Shown: positions 11,261-22,249 of the stretch, piece by piece
How the letters are laid out: each line of letters begins with the position of its first letter
How positions within the stretch are numbered: the stretch's first letter is position 1
NCBI GenBank assembly: GCA_026260175.1
Contig: JAKCWW010002203.1
Location: forward strand, 5,082 to 42,683
DNA: 37,602 bases
Reading direction: 5' to 3'
Source: Reticulitermes lucifugus
Lineage: Eukaryota > Arthropoda > Insecta > Blattodea > Rhinotermitidae
Translations under genes and position numbers: made by a program
Notes under the pieces: model-generated
Seen by the model: only the letters and a program-made list of their open reading frames with translations
What the model was told of the DNA's origin: nothing
Database searches by the model: none

Positions 11261-13990
11261 AGGCACTCTGATGGGTTACAAACGCGCCAAAAATACACAG
11301 TATTTTTCTTATCTGAAGCACAATACTTATCTGATTATTTCTTGCAGCACATTAACTCTTATGTGTCAGCTGACAACAGAATACGAAGTTTGGTAATAAA
11401 CAGTGTGTGATATAGGAAATAAGCAGTTCTTGTTTCAATAGGTATTGTCTATTTATAAAAACAGGTGTAAAATAAACAGATTTACTGAACTATAGCCGAC
11501 GATATACAAATCACGTGGCAGAATTCCATTGCAATTTTCGAGTAGTAATCTATTTTAAACATACTGTACACATATACTCGCATCCTATTACCTGTTTATA
11601 AATGTCAAGATTATGAACTATGAGTGTGAGGCTTGAAAAAAAGTGTTTTTGATCTACGTTACAGAATTGCAACACAACTGGAGACACAATGAAACAAAAG
11701 GTCCCCATTAAGACCATATTTTCTGCAGTTGTATAAACGATCAGCTCAGCACGGAAAAAAAAAGTATAACGCAGAAGTATGGAAGTAGGATAAAACCTGT
11801 TGCGATCACTTGCTACTACAAGTTTAGAAATTACAGTATGTTAAACCACACAGAATGCAGCAGCGGTATATGGCAGGCACAATTATTCGACTCCAGAAAC
11901 AGAAATGACGTGTTTCTAAATCAAACCACACTACAAAAATCACCGAATTTTTCACGATTTTCATGTTCACTTACACAAACGATAATATCAAGAGAGTACT
12001 CACGACGACTGCCATCGAGATGAAAAACCAGCATTCTCTTTCGGTTCCTACACACTGCCACAGCACTGTGTAGGTTCCGTAATAGAACGTTAAATCGACT
12101 TAACTATGATCGATCACTTTCAGAACAATCAGCACGCCGTACAACTACAGTCCTGGGTCCAATACTTACAGAAACAACAAACTGCGTTACTCATGACTCC
12201 AAAAGAAGACCACCAACACGGTCAGGGCACCCCCATCACATCAAAAGCAATACCAAGCCAGCCTCACATGTGTCAAGGGTAATGGAAGACGTCTGTGCCT
12301 GTCTCACTCGTCACAACACAGGTGAAGAACGGTCCATGCTTCAACACGGCGCGATGATGACAAGTTCAGCCTACACACCTAACAATCGATAACAGCATGC
12401 CGAGGACGCAGGCGAACAAGCCTGGGGTAGGACAAAAGAGAATCGGGGACACTAACGACCGCAAAGTGAAAACAGACAGATAAACCCAACTGCACTGTCC
12501 AAACCACAAACAACAGACCGTGAAGTGCTATACTTAATGCTGTTCCTCGTAAATTAGTTCACAAGCTCCACTTCTGCACAAGAAAGAAAACGCCCCGTTC
12601 CCAACAGGATAAAAAAATGAACGACAATAGGGGCTCCACACCATTTCTACAAAAATTTACATACAAACTACCAAAACAAAAGTTCCTTGATGGGTAGGGG
12701 ACGGTTTCAGGATTTTGACGAAGTTTTTACACTCGGGTACGAGATGTTCGACACGTGACGACGGTGTCATATTTCGATAAAATCCGCTAAGCAACTGCAA
12801 GCCTAGATGACGGAGAATCTGAATTCCTAAGTTCGTTATTTTGTCATACACAGGTCTATGTGCGGCCATATATAAAACCTTCACATAAAAAACAAACTAA
12901 GATGTTTAAATGCGAATACTGCATTTTGAAACAGAAATGGCTTTTGCATACACATAAAATAAGCGTACAGTGAGATGTTGCTGGTCGATGAACGGGAATA
13001 TTCAAAATTAACTGATAAAAACTTTTACGAAATTATAAAGTTTTCAGGTTAGCTAGGAGAGGGACTAGCCCAGCCTCTCTGCTACTAATTAAGTACAGCA
13101 CAAGACGATCATATTAGCCGTGCGTTCTATGGTACGTACTGCCTTCGACCGTCGAACACTGGCAACGTTTGTTCGAAACTCACACAAAAGCATGACCCTA
13201 TGTCCATTTCACATGCGCTGGTGTTGTCTTGTGTGTGTGTAGACGATTCACAGCGGGCCGATCTACAGAACGAGAATAGAATGTTTAAGATTCATAAGTT
13301 AATTCAGAATTAGAAATGCCGAAGGGCCAAAACCGTCAAATTGAAGTACTGTACAAATAGATAAATCATGGAAAACAAGGGTCATGAGCAAACATTCAAA
13401 ACACACACAGCAACATAACACTTCAGTGCTGTCGCCAGGCGATTGTGAAGTGTATGGCGAAACACAAGGTCCTCATGGTCTGAACGACGTCAGAAAGTCA
13501 TGCAAAGCAACCTGAGAGGAGCAGTCTGGCCCTGTACAGTTTCCTTCGTCAGTACGCGAATGGGGGAATGATACAGCAACATACAGCACATGAACCTATG
13601 CAACGCTTCCGGAAAACACAAAAAGAAATTAAGGGAAACTGCATCATGCCAACTAAATTCCTGACACTATAGTTATTACACTCGTCAATCAATTACACAA
13701 TTAAGTGCTCCATTTGTATGCACGATTTCCTGCATACAGACACCTGCCACATTAAAGTTAGCACATACAACCGCAAAGTCTTGTACCGTCACCATATTTG
13801 TGAATCTTACGATACAACATAAATGTTTAAAAAATATGGGAGTTTTATGACCTAATGAAATTTCATATCTCTAACTACAAGGATTCAGTAATTACTAGTA
13901 TCACACTGACAGCTGAACACAGATCTGCTGCCTATGCTTTCCGCGACTGTCATATTGTCCTATTTGCTGTAAAATGTGGCTTAAAAAACG
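11261..13990. other. No gene recognised
   Basis: CpG-rich non-coding sequence. At 12034-12004 (minus) an ATG opens MLVFHLDGSR and reaches C|GTGAGT, a possible tiny first exon but not distinguishable from chance. Confidence 0.4.
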
Positions 13991-13992
13991 TA

Positions 13993-14150
13993 CAGTCGAA
14001 CTCAGTTATAACGTCATGAAAAGGAATGAATATTTTGTGTCCTTATAACCGAGGAGTGTAATGTGTGACGAATTAATTGGCACCACAGAATATCTGACTC
14101 TATAAGCGAGGTATCGTATAAACCGGTGTCGTTATAGCCGGGTTCGACGG
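13993..14150. mobile_element. TA-flanked MITE, pogo/Tigger-like (158 bp)
   Basis: The terminal inverted repeats read CAGTCGAACTCAGTTATAACG at the left (approximately) and, complemented from the right, CCGTCGAACCCGGCTATAACG. They are flanked by TA at 13991-13992 and 14151-14152. Internal ATAACCGAG and ATAAGCGAG echo the ends. No coding. CAGT-type ends with TA duplications fit pogo/Tigger-type elements. Confidence 0.65.
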
Positions 14151-14610
14151 TACTACATTTTTGGAAGAGTTGTTAGTTTGAAAAAATTCAGGAACCCACA
14201 CTACATAACGCCAGTGTCAATTCATTTTAGAAGTTCGGATGACTTCTGCATTGGCATTACTTGACCATACAGAATTAAAAGCACAAAGATCGGGCTGCAT
14301 CCTAGGAGTATGTCACGATGTTCAAACCACACATTCACAAAAATCCCTTCATCAGTACAAATTCACGCTACAAGAGCAGAACACCCTACGCCGTCCTTGA
14401 CGGTTCAATGTGGCCACTCAATGGGTACTGGGCGTCAAAGACATCGCAGCGTCAAGCCACTCACTACTAACAGTATCTAATTCACCATCATCTCCACGTC
14501 ATTACGTGACGTAGACACAAGTATTAAAGATTTACACACATCATTAAAGGGCAAAAATAGCAATTCCTCACCTCCCCAACAGCCACATTTCTGCTCAGAA
14601 TCCCTCTATA

Positions 14611-14929
14611 CAGTAGCCCCTCGATTTAACGGACTAATTGGGGGGAAGGGGTGTCCGCTATTGCCGATAGTCCGTTAAATCGAATGTATTTTAAAAACAT
14701 ATATTAATAACGAACTTACAATGTACAGGATGTATGAAAATGTTATTATAATGTATAAGTATGAACAAAATATTATAATGTACATTGAGTAATTTATACA
14801 TGCCACTAAAACATCTGTTAAAAATATAAAAATAAATGTACGACGTGCTCTATTCGCGAATTAAAAAAAAAGGTTCTAAATTTTTCCTTTAGGACAGAAA
14901 TTTTTGTCCGTTAAATCGAGGGCCTACTG
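14611..14929. mobile_element. TA-flanked MITE, pogo/Tigger-like (319 bp)
   Basis: The left end CAGTAGCCCCTCGATTTAAC and right end (complemented) CAGTAGGCCCTCGATTTAAC form inverted repeats of about 25 bp, each bordered by TA (14609-14610, 14930-14931). A second inverted copy of the inner part (GTCCGTTAAATCGA, 14670-14683) makes a hairpin with the left end. The AT-rich interior has no ORF. Confidence 0.75.
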
Positions 14930-15086
14930 TACCTCACAGGCGATAAGCAGACTTCATGTGGAAATAAAGAGTAAAAATGGCTGTCACGTGCACATACAAG
15001 TTGACAGTAAAGGTAAAGCTGTTCCCGCGCTAATTAAGCAACACTCCATGAGATACAGCTTCACGAATTCTTAACTGCAAATTACA

Positions 15087-15280
15087 CGGAGGTAAAATGC
15101 CTGCTTCACGCCCCGGCCACTTTAACCACGGGGAGAGAGTCCCTGGTACTCATTAAATAGGGGTCTGGGCGTTTGTAAGGAAAATAAATCACTTGCCCCT
15201 GCTGGAAATCGAACAGCGACTCCTCTGTTGTCCAGCCCGTAGTCTAATCACATTACCGGCTGAGCTATCCCAGTTCCTGT
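15087..15280 (-). mobile_element. tRNA-derived SINE (modular family)
   Basis: On the minus strand the A box TAGCTCAGCCG (15267-15257) and B box GTTCGATTTCC (15214-15204) are followed by a body with AATGAGTACCAGGGAC and GGCCGGGGCGTGAAGC, ending ATTTTACCTCCG. The body blocks match the copies at 19780, 28900 and 30722. The 113- and 66-codon ORFs overlapping here are inside the repeat and are not genes. Confidence 0.7.
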
Positions 15281-15289
15281 GCACGTGTA

Positions 15290-16420
15290 ACGGAAACGTA
15301 ATCAACCAAACACTACGATCGTACAGTTTAACCTTCGCAGCAGTCAATGCCGTTCGCCGTGCTGAGGCAGCAACTTCTCCGACACCACTGTAGTGAGTGT
15401 ACTCTAAACAGTAAATGAAGGCGCAAACCGGATTCCGTTGTTCAATGCTCTCTTCTAGATTTTCCACGTTAAAAAATTCTATGTTAGATCTGGACACTGA
15501 CAGACAAAAGATACTGCATTGCAGGAACACGCCTCGCTGATTTAAACAGAACTACTCATTTGATCGGGTCATTGTCTTTCGTGGGCAAACTATATTACCA
15601 CATGTAAGAAGAGAGGTTTAAAGACAACGTGTTATCATTTAAAAGTATTGCAAACACAAAACCAGAAACAGCTTTTAGAAAATATAATACTTTTTCGCTT
15701 TGTTGTTATCTGTGCTTCAATTAGGTTTAAAGTTTCACTGTGTTATATTGCAGTATTCCAAGTAACTATCAACGCTACATTATAACAATCGTTTCCGAAC
15801 CTTACAGTCTTCATTCACAGTGCGGGGTGATGCAGTAAATATGTTAAAACGTTTTATACGTATTCTGGGAGAAGCCATAAGGCCTGCGTTCCTACTGCAC
15901 TAGTCTTCCTTAAAAGGTAAACTTGTCCCTATTCGTGCCATTAACACTTCGAGGTACAGCTCGTCATTCCTAGTCTCGGCACTAGATGGGAGGTGAGTGG
16001 TTAACTTCACGCCGCAACCGCTTTCCTCCGGGAAAAGAATACGCTTCCATCCCTACGCTTCTACATTCTATTACTTCATTGCCTCCGTTACTCCAGCTAT
16101 CCATCTTCCTGTTTTAATCAATCAAAACGCAATTGGCAATGGAAATACCAGGACTGCGAAACTAATAAGTTCACTACAGAAAATTGATTTATGGCCAGCG
16201 AATCACAAACACCAATACATGGTGGTGTTTACGCAAGAGGGATCATGAACCAATACATGCAGTAAAATAAAACCAAGTCAATACGCTTTCATCCCTAAAA
16301 TTATTCAATTGGATTTCCATTAAATACAAGCCACAATAGCCACTACTTTCGACTGAAGTCGAAACAAAGTTCACAGCTTACAAAAGCCTGGTCATATAAA
16401 TAAGAAATTCTGATGATACA
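15290..16420. other. No gene recognised
   Basis: Nothing beyond short unsupported ORFs. Confidence 0.4.
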
Positions 16421-16424
16421 CATA

Positions 16425-16616
16425 GCCAACAAAGCCTCCGAAATGCTGACAAAGTACAAATCTTTGAGAACGAAGGCCTCCGAATTCCTGGCAAAATACA
16501 GATCTTGGGAAACGACAGCTAACAAAGCATCCGAAACCCTGGCAACGTACAAATCTTTGGGAACGATAGTTAACAAAGTCTTCGAAATCCAGGCAAAGTA
16601 CAAATTTTTGGGACTC
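16425..16616 (+). repeat. Four-unit 51-bp tandem repeat resembling a LINE RT segment
   Basis: Units are aligned on their Lys codons at 16431, 16473, 16524 and 16575, so spacings are 42, 51 and 51. They read ANKASE.L.KYKSL.T with a last unit VNKVFEIQAKYKFLG. All four share one open frame (16413-16661). The unit resembles the reverse-transcriptase region of the LINE copy at 21190-21245 (VNKVSENVAKFKYLGTT), about 74% identical over 46 bases by eye for unit four. The 83-codon ORF is therefore probably not a host gene. Confidence 0.65.
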
Positions 16617-16664
16617 TGGTCAGGAAGACAAGAGAATCCATATAAAATAACTAAGACAAGTTAA

Positions 16665-17495
16665 AATACAAACATCTGTGTGCAAACGACGAGATCTGCA
16701 TTACTGCTGAACTACAGAAACACAGGAATCGGTAAATGATCGCCAAAGAAACAAAAACAAAAAAGTCCCATTCAAAAAGATCACAATGTAACAACGGGGA
16801 TATCTAACGCACTACAGGTGATACAAGGAAAGCGACGTCACATTCGGAAATATTTAAAAACTGTTCCTACCTCACAGATAACATACTGCATTTCCATTAC
16901 AAATAATAGCTGGTTAATGCTATTTACATAAACAATAGCTGATTATTCTGAGAATCATATGAACTCATAAATACACCCTGTGGGCAAAATTCAAAGCTTT
17001 TTAACGCTCAAGCAGGCGGTACATACAGTCACAAATGTACAAGTACTTTACAGGATTTTAAATCACTGAACCATATTTCAGCTCAACCCCCACTGCTAAT
17101 CCTCAGTTCTTGTGCAACCTACCTCGCTTGTACACGCAAAAACCTACAAAAACTCTTCCTAGTCTGAGATCAGCAGAAAATTAGCAACAGAAATTCGTAA
17201 GAGGGCCCTATATAATGCAATATTAAGTACTGCTGTAACAAGATACAGTTGGTCAGTCTGTTCTAATCTGCACTGATGAGTTTAATTAGCTGATGACGTC
17301 CCACAACACACAGAGCCCAAGCGACGGAAAACACATACGAGCAGATTCTAGCCATCGGTGTGCCGCGGTATCTTCCTACTACTGCCTTCCTACACATTAA
17401 AAAGTCCATATAGTACGCTACACGAAATGAGGTTTTGACCCCAACGGCCTATGATGCTACAAGTAGCATACAAACAAAAATATCATTCTTGGTGT
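16665..17495. other. No gene recognised
   Basis: Nothing supported on either strand. Confidence 0.4.
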
Positions 17496-17499
17496 TTCG

Positions 17500-18072
17500 C
17501 TTCGAATAAAATGACAAAACAAAATTTATTCGTTCCTAAAAAAACACTCGTATGGTCACATCGTCTTTTGTCTCTGGGTCACTCCTCAGACTCTGGCCGG
17601 CAAAAAAAATGTTTGTGTAATTCAGATATTGTGAACCGCAAGTTTTCCCAAATTTTTGCATTCACTTTTTCTTTCATATCATCCGTGACCAAAGAGGAGC
17701 GCCCACTTCTTTCCTCGTCATGCACATTAGTCCTGCCTTCTTTGAACAACTGGCACCATTTCGTCATATTACCTTCGCTCAATGCACCTTCACCATAGAC
17801 TTGAACAATCTGCCTGTGGATTTCGCCAGGACGAACATTTTAGCCCTTAAAAATCGTATCACCGACCGCACTTCACAGGTAGCGAGATTTTCGATTTTCA
17901 TGTCCATCTTAACGACTACGGCGATTTGGGAAAAAGAATTATTGCCACCTTACTACGCAATACCCGTGTTCCCCTTGACACACAGAAGATGACTGCCCTT
18001 CACAGCAAGTGCACGCGTCACCTACGCGGCCGCTACGCACGATCGGTTCTTACTTTGTGGACGCACCTCGTA
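17500..18072 (-). mobile_element. Internally deleted mariner element
   Basis: A mariner-type end (TACGAGGTGCGTCCACAAAG, minus strand from 18072) precedes a broken transposase. The start MDMKIENLATCEVRSVIRFL at 17907 runs into a one-base frameshift near 17841. In the next frame come LSEGNMTKWCQLFKEGRTN and VHDEERSGR (helix-turn-helix region) to HKHFF near 17600. There the copy jumps directly to the C-terminal-like AGQSLRSDPETKDDV. Most of the catalytic core is missing, so roughly 0.55 kb remains of an element that is normally about 1.3 kb. The other terminal repeat was not recognised. Confidence 0.75.
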
Positions 18073-18549
18073 ATTATTCTCGTTTCACAACTTTTTCCCT
18101 CTCTAACGAGCTACATTAACCCAGCGGCATACAAGATTTCGAATAATTTCCCACTGTGTTCGAGCTTGCGAACTCAACCAAATCTTTCAAAAGTTCAATG
18201 ATACGGAAATCGATGAAGGCTATGTTTGAACTGTAACGGCTGTGCGGAAATACTGCCCAGTAGACTTCCTGAATAACATCAGTTAGGGTACTATGTCTTG
18301 AAAAAAACATGCGATTCCGCAGTGAAGTCGACATCTGGATTCTTGCATACGTTCCGTTAAAATTGTATCAACATAAAACACAAGCGGTCCCGGAATTCGC
18401 CGTATTTCGAAATTAATGATAATACACTCCAGGAATTTATATAAATAACAGTTGTTCATGAAATAAAGTTGCTGACACTGAACATTTAATTCGTTAATAT
18501 GTACGGAAGAACGTTTTCATATTTAGTGCGCATGTAATGAGGAACTTAC

Positions 18550-18652
18550 AAGGGTCATAAATCAATGGAGTGTCAACCCTAAATTCATTGCCAAACTCAA
18601 ATGTCATGTCAATATCAGCACCAGGGTTGTATATATCACTTTCCATTTGAAT
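18550..18652 (-). CDS. Candidate internal coding exon, unidentified
   Basis: On the minus strand a pyrimidine-rich acceptor (TTTCTCCCCGACACATTGCTAG) precedes, and CCTT|GTAAGT follows, a fully open 103-base segment. It reads IQMESDIYNPGADID, then MTFEFGNEFRVDTPLIYDP. The Met at 18646 has good start context (AAATGG), so it could also be a first coding exon. Acidic, protein-like composition and two good splice sites make it more convincing than most short ORFs here, but the family is not recognised. A Harbinger-type element begins only 34 bases upstream. Confidence 0.4.
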
Positions 18653-18685
18653 CTAGCAATGTGTCGGGGAGAAATGACGAAATAA

Positions 18686-19216
18686 GGCCGTGTCCACACT
18701 TGAGCAATCTGCCGCAACGTAACAGCGCGGGGTTCTGCTCGACCCGAGGTGTAGGTTCGGACAATACGGCGCGCATTCCGGCGAACGGGCTGCGCGCTCT
18801 GATCCACCAGTTGTTCGCCGCTGTGGTGGGAAAATGCTTGTGTAATTTGTTATAATATTTGGGATGGTTCGAATCCCACAGATCAGACATTTTTTCGCAT
18901 AACTCAGTAAGGCCCAAAGTATTTTCTTGCGCCCACTTCATTGTAGCTCCGCACACTGACTGTGAAACAGAACAGTGGACAAGTGTCGGTATCAGCTCGA
19001 CGTGAAGAACGCAGCGAGCACAGAAACACGTCCGAACTTGCTCTAGCGGCGTAACGTAACATCCTTTGCTGAGCGCTGGAAAACCGACAGCAGGGTGGAT
19101 CAGCCCGCGCAGCGAACTGAACAGAGCGAACGTTACAGAAACACCGTCCGGACCTGCGAATCGCTGTTACGTTACGCTGTTACGTTGCGGCAGATTGCTC
19201 AAGTCTGGACGCGGCC
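18686..19216 (-). mobile_element. PIF/Harbinger-type element with MADF-like remnant
   Basis: Inverted ends of 42 bp (18686-18727 and 19175-19216; about two mismatches; start GGCCGTGTCCACACTTGAGC) are flanked by TAA on both sides (18683-18685, 19217-19219). The 3-bp TAA duplication is typical of PIF/Harbinger. On the minus strand from 18956 an open frame reads KWAQENTLGLTELCEKMSDL, WDSNHPKYYNKLHKH, resembling the start of the MADF/Myb-like DNA-binding protein these elements carry. The frame then runs into GC-rich sub-terminal sequence and through the TIR. It is non-autonomous: no DDE nuclease. A 13-bp tandem duplication (CGCTGTTACGTTA) lies beside the right end. Confidence 0.75.
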
Positions 19217-19779
19217 TAAGGCTCAATGCCAACAGGTAAACCCAGACGCGCGTCAAACAGACCGGGGATTGGGGGGGGGTGCGGACGAACGGACAGGTAA
19301 GACACATTATAGCCACAAGGCTCATTTCCTTTTATACATACTCGATAGGATGCTAAAATAATTAAAATTCAGTGCCCCAAATGAGGCAAAACCTAAAATG
19401 ACTCTATAGGGTATACAGGGCTTTAAGTTTTCCAATATTACCACTGAATCCATCCTCTATAACTGATGACTACTTCAAAGCACATAAAATAGCTTTATTA
19501 CCAGTAACCACTGAAAGTTCATGTTTAATAATCAACTAGCTGATTTTTTATGAGGTTTTTCTTGTTTACCACTGGGCGTCCGTAGGCTTCGGGAGTTCCC
19601 TAAACTTGTTTTTGCCATCGTGTCTCTCTAAACAACTATAGCAAACACGTGTGCACTCATCAAGAACGTTCTGTCAGTAAAGTTGTTTTGATTTTGCCAC
19701 GGCACGCCTAGCAAGGACATAGTCTGGTCGTATCTCCACAGCCTACAGACTCGCCCTCAGGCCTACACAGCCTCCTATC

Positions 19780-19905
19780 AAACGGACACCGGGGGTTAAG
19801 AGGCCGGGGCGCGAAGGTGACCAATCACCTCCATGTAGCGCCGAAATGAAGGATGGGTGGAGTTGTACCTCCACTCCCCGACACGTCTTCACGGCATCGT
19901 GCTTA
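19780..19905 (+). mobile_element. 5'-truncated SINE (modular family)
   Basis: Body and tail only: GGTTAAGAGGCCGGGGCGCG, GTGACCAATCACC, GGATGGGTGGAGTTG and TACCTCCACTCCCC, then a CACGGCAT end. The same tail occurs at 30930-30990 (GAGTGGAGCTG, ATTTCCACTCCC). No A or B box is present. Confidence 0.55.
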
Positions 19906-19909
19906 ACTA

Positions 19910-21160
19910 TGCAAAAGGATAACTTTGCCTTTAGTTTAAAATAAAACCAGAACTGGAAAATACAGAATGTTGCGATGTTCGGGCTGAATAACGGCAACTA
20001 AGGAAGTTAGAGAAACAACAAGGGCAATGCTAGAACTAGCCTTAGGCTGTGAAATAAAAAATCAGCTTTTCAAAACGGCTTTGGTGTTCTGTTGTAATGA
20101 GCCTTCGTGTTCTGTTACTCGTACTACCTGAGATTTGAGGTTTGCACTGACAGAGCACAATTTAAATCTGTTACTACTTGTTAGTCAGTTCCGTGTACTT
20201 CAGCAAATGTTACTTTGTATCTTTACACATTGTATTCAGTTTGTAAATTTCCTATTCTGGGCACACATTAATTCCCACGTCACGCACATTCCACACGAAG
20301 CAATTTTATTATGGGTTCACAATTAAAGTGGCTGGGAATGAGCGGTTGGAAGGGCAGCAGACACTTTTAAGTGCTTGAACAAAATCTGTTCTTTTATCAA
20401 TTGTGGGGTGGTTACAAGAGTGCAGGAACTCCAACCTCCCTGTCGATGACACCAATGCTACTTTCAAGGTTCCTCTACCGAAATATTTTATCGTCTGGTT
20501 ATTCAAGAGGCAGATCGCATTCCTGACTTCTGCTCTTGCAGTCAGACGGTCCGGCACAAAGGTTTGCCTTGATCATCTGTCTGCCTGTCAGCCGGTACCA
20601 CCGGTCAGCTCGCAGTGAGTAGACCTTTTGTTTCAAACAATAGAAGTGAACCAGAGGAAAACACAAGTCACCAAGCTTACTCCAAACAACAGCTGAACGG
20701 TGTGCACAGGTACTAACGCCATTCACAACACGACCAAGTACTTTCTGTATCAGTCGTACTTTAAATGCAGTAACTGGTTTAAGAGTTACGAACAGGATCG
20801 GCAAATCACCTTACACAAAATTTATCCTAACTGGAAGATAAATAAGCCGGTTAACACGGAAAATAGCGTGTTTTTTGGTGCTCATACCACTTATGTACAT
20901 CGAATTTCCGCTCTAATGTTCTAACATTTCTACATTTCACTCATAATTATTTCACTCAAAAGATGAATGCAAAAGATAAAAAGCATATGCTTCAGTGTGC
21001 TGCCCAACAGCGAATGTACGCATGCACGGCATACTCGTCTTATCCTTCCCATGGCGTAACCTGTTAATCCGAGCGCGCTTGTTTGGAATATGACGTTTTT
21101 GAATTCTTGATAAAACGAATTCAAGTTCGCCGGGAACCGCCTAATATCCATGCCTTGTTA
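19910..21160. other. No gene recognised; coding-like patch unassigned
   Basis: A segment at 20403-20560 is open on both strands (plus: NSNLPVDDTNATFKVPLPKY; minus: GRGTLKVALVSSTGRLEFLH). I could not assign either to a family. Confidence 0.35.
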
Positions 21161-21165
21161 TCAGC

Positions 21166-21850
21166 ATGCACAACAAACATCACACCACAATGACAGTTAA
21201 TAAAGTATCTGAAAATGTAGCAAAGTTCAAATATTTGGGAACAACACTAACAAATCAACGCATTCACAAAGAAATTACGGGTAGATTAAATCTGGGCAAT
21301 GCTTATTACCATCCCATTCAGGATCGTTTTCCTTCCTGTCTACAACCTGAAAATGTAAAAATTAAAACATAACTTTGCCTGTTGTTTTCACATGGGTGTG
21401 AAATTCAGAATGGAGGTGCTGAGAAGATTACTTGGACTTACGGTGGAAGTAATAGGGAGATGGAGAAAACTGCACGAGGAGGAGCTTCATAATATTTACG
21501 TCGCACCAAGAATTATTTTGACAATCAACTCAACGAGGAAGAGATGGGCGAGGCATATGGCACGCATGCAAAAGATGAGAAATACATGCATATAGTCTTG
21601 GTAGGAAAACCCTTAAAGACAAGATAATTTGTAAGACTAAGCCACAGATGGGAGTATAACATTAAAATAAATCTTATAAGATATATGATGACAGGGTGTG
21701 AACTGGATTAATCTGGGCCATGAAAGGGATCAATGGCTGGCTCATGTGAACACAATAATGAAACTTTTGTGTTCCAGCTAATGGAGAGCATTTCTAGACT
21801 AGATTAACAATTATCGGCTTCTGATGCACAGAGCTGGAGAATTCTATAAA
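21166..21850 (+). pseudogene. LINE fragment, C-terminal reverse-transcriptase region and 3' end
   Basis: Successive frames read VNKVSENVAKFKYLGTTLTN, HKEITGRLNLGNAYYH and ENVKIK, then VLRRLLGLTVEVIGRWRKLH and EEELHNIYVAPR. Next come KRWARHMARM (family RMRWAGHVARM), VLVGKPL and a last stretch like VNWINL..ERDQWLAHVNT. This is the end of a non-LTR retrotransposon ORF2 common in insects, after the catalytic YADD domain. Many stops and frameshifts make it a dead, 5'-truncated copy. The same family occurs on minus at 33225-33970. Confidence 0.75.
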
Positions 21851-22073
21851 AAAAAGTCCCTGGATAACAAGGATACCGTACTTAAGTATAATTTAGTATG
21901 CATTATGACATTCTGCAGAAACATGTATGAACAAATAATAATGGTGAGGGGCACAAAAGCAGTTTTGGGTTACCTAGTTGAGCTGTAAACACAGCTGCTC
22001 AAAAAGTAAGCAAGATGTATAAGCCACATAATAAACATAGTTGATTCCAGGTGAAACAGGGGTCTTAATGAAT

Positions 22074-22246
22074 GAAAATATGTTTGTTTATTTGTACCAA
22101 CAAATGCACTAAGACAGTTTTTTCACTGTTTTCTTTATTATAAGGATGCCCCAATAAAAAATCTGTCTTAGTGCATTTGTTGGTACAAATAATCAATTAT
22201 AAAAAGATGCAAGGTGAATATAAAGTGAAGAAAATATGTTTGTTTA
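22074..22246. mobile_element. Hairpin insertion with 17-bp target duplication
   Basis: Perfect 28-base inverted arms (22090-22117 and 22163-22190; core ACCAACAAATGCACTAAGAC) enclose 45 bases. The 17-base word GAAAATATGTTTGTTTA occurs at 22074-22090 and again at 22230-22246, so the hairpin plus an AT-rich 3' part is bracketed by a direct repeat like a target-site duplication. No coding. Perfect arms imply a recent origin or selection on the stem. Confidence 0.7.
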
Positions 22247-22249
22247 TAT

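Noticed and set aside
16343..16664. Small protein with 17-residue repeats as a host gene
   Set aside because: The repeat unit resembles LINE reverse-transcriptase sequence and the opposite strand is equally open; no start context or splice support.
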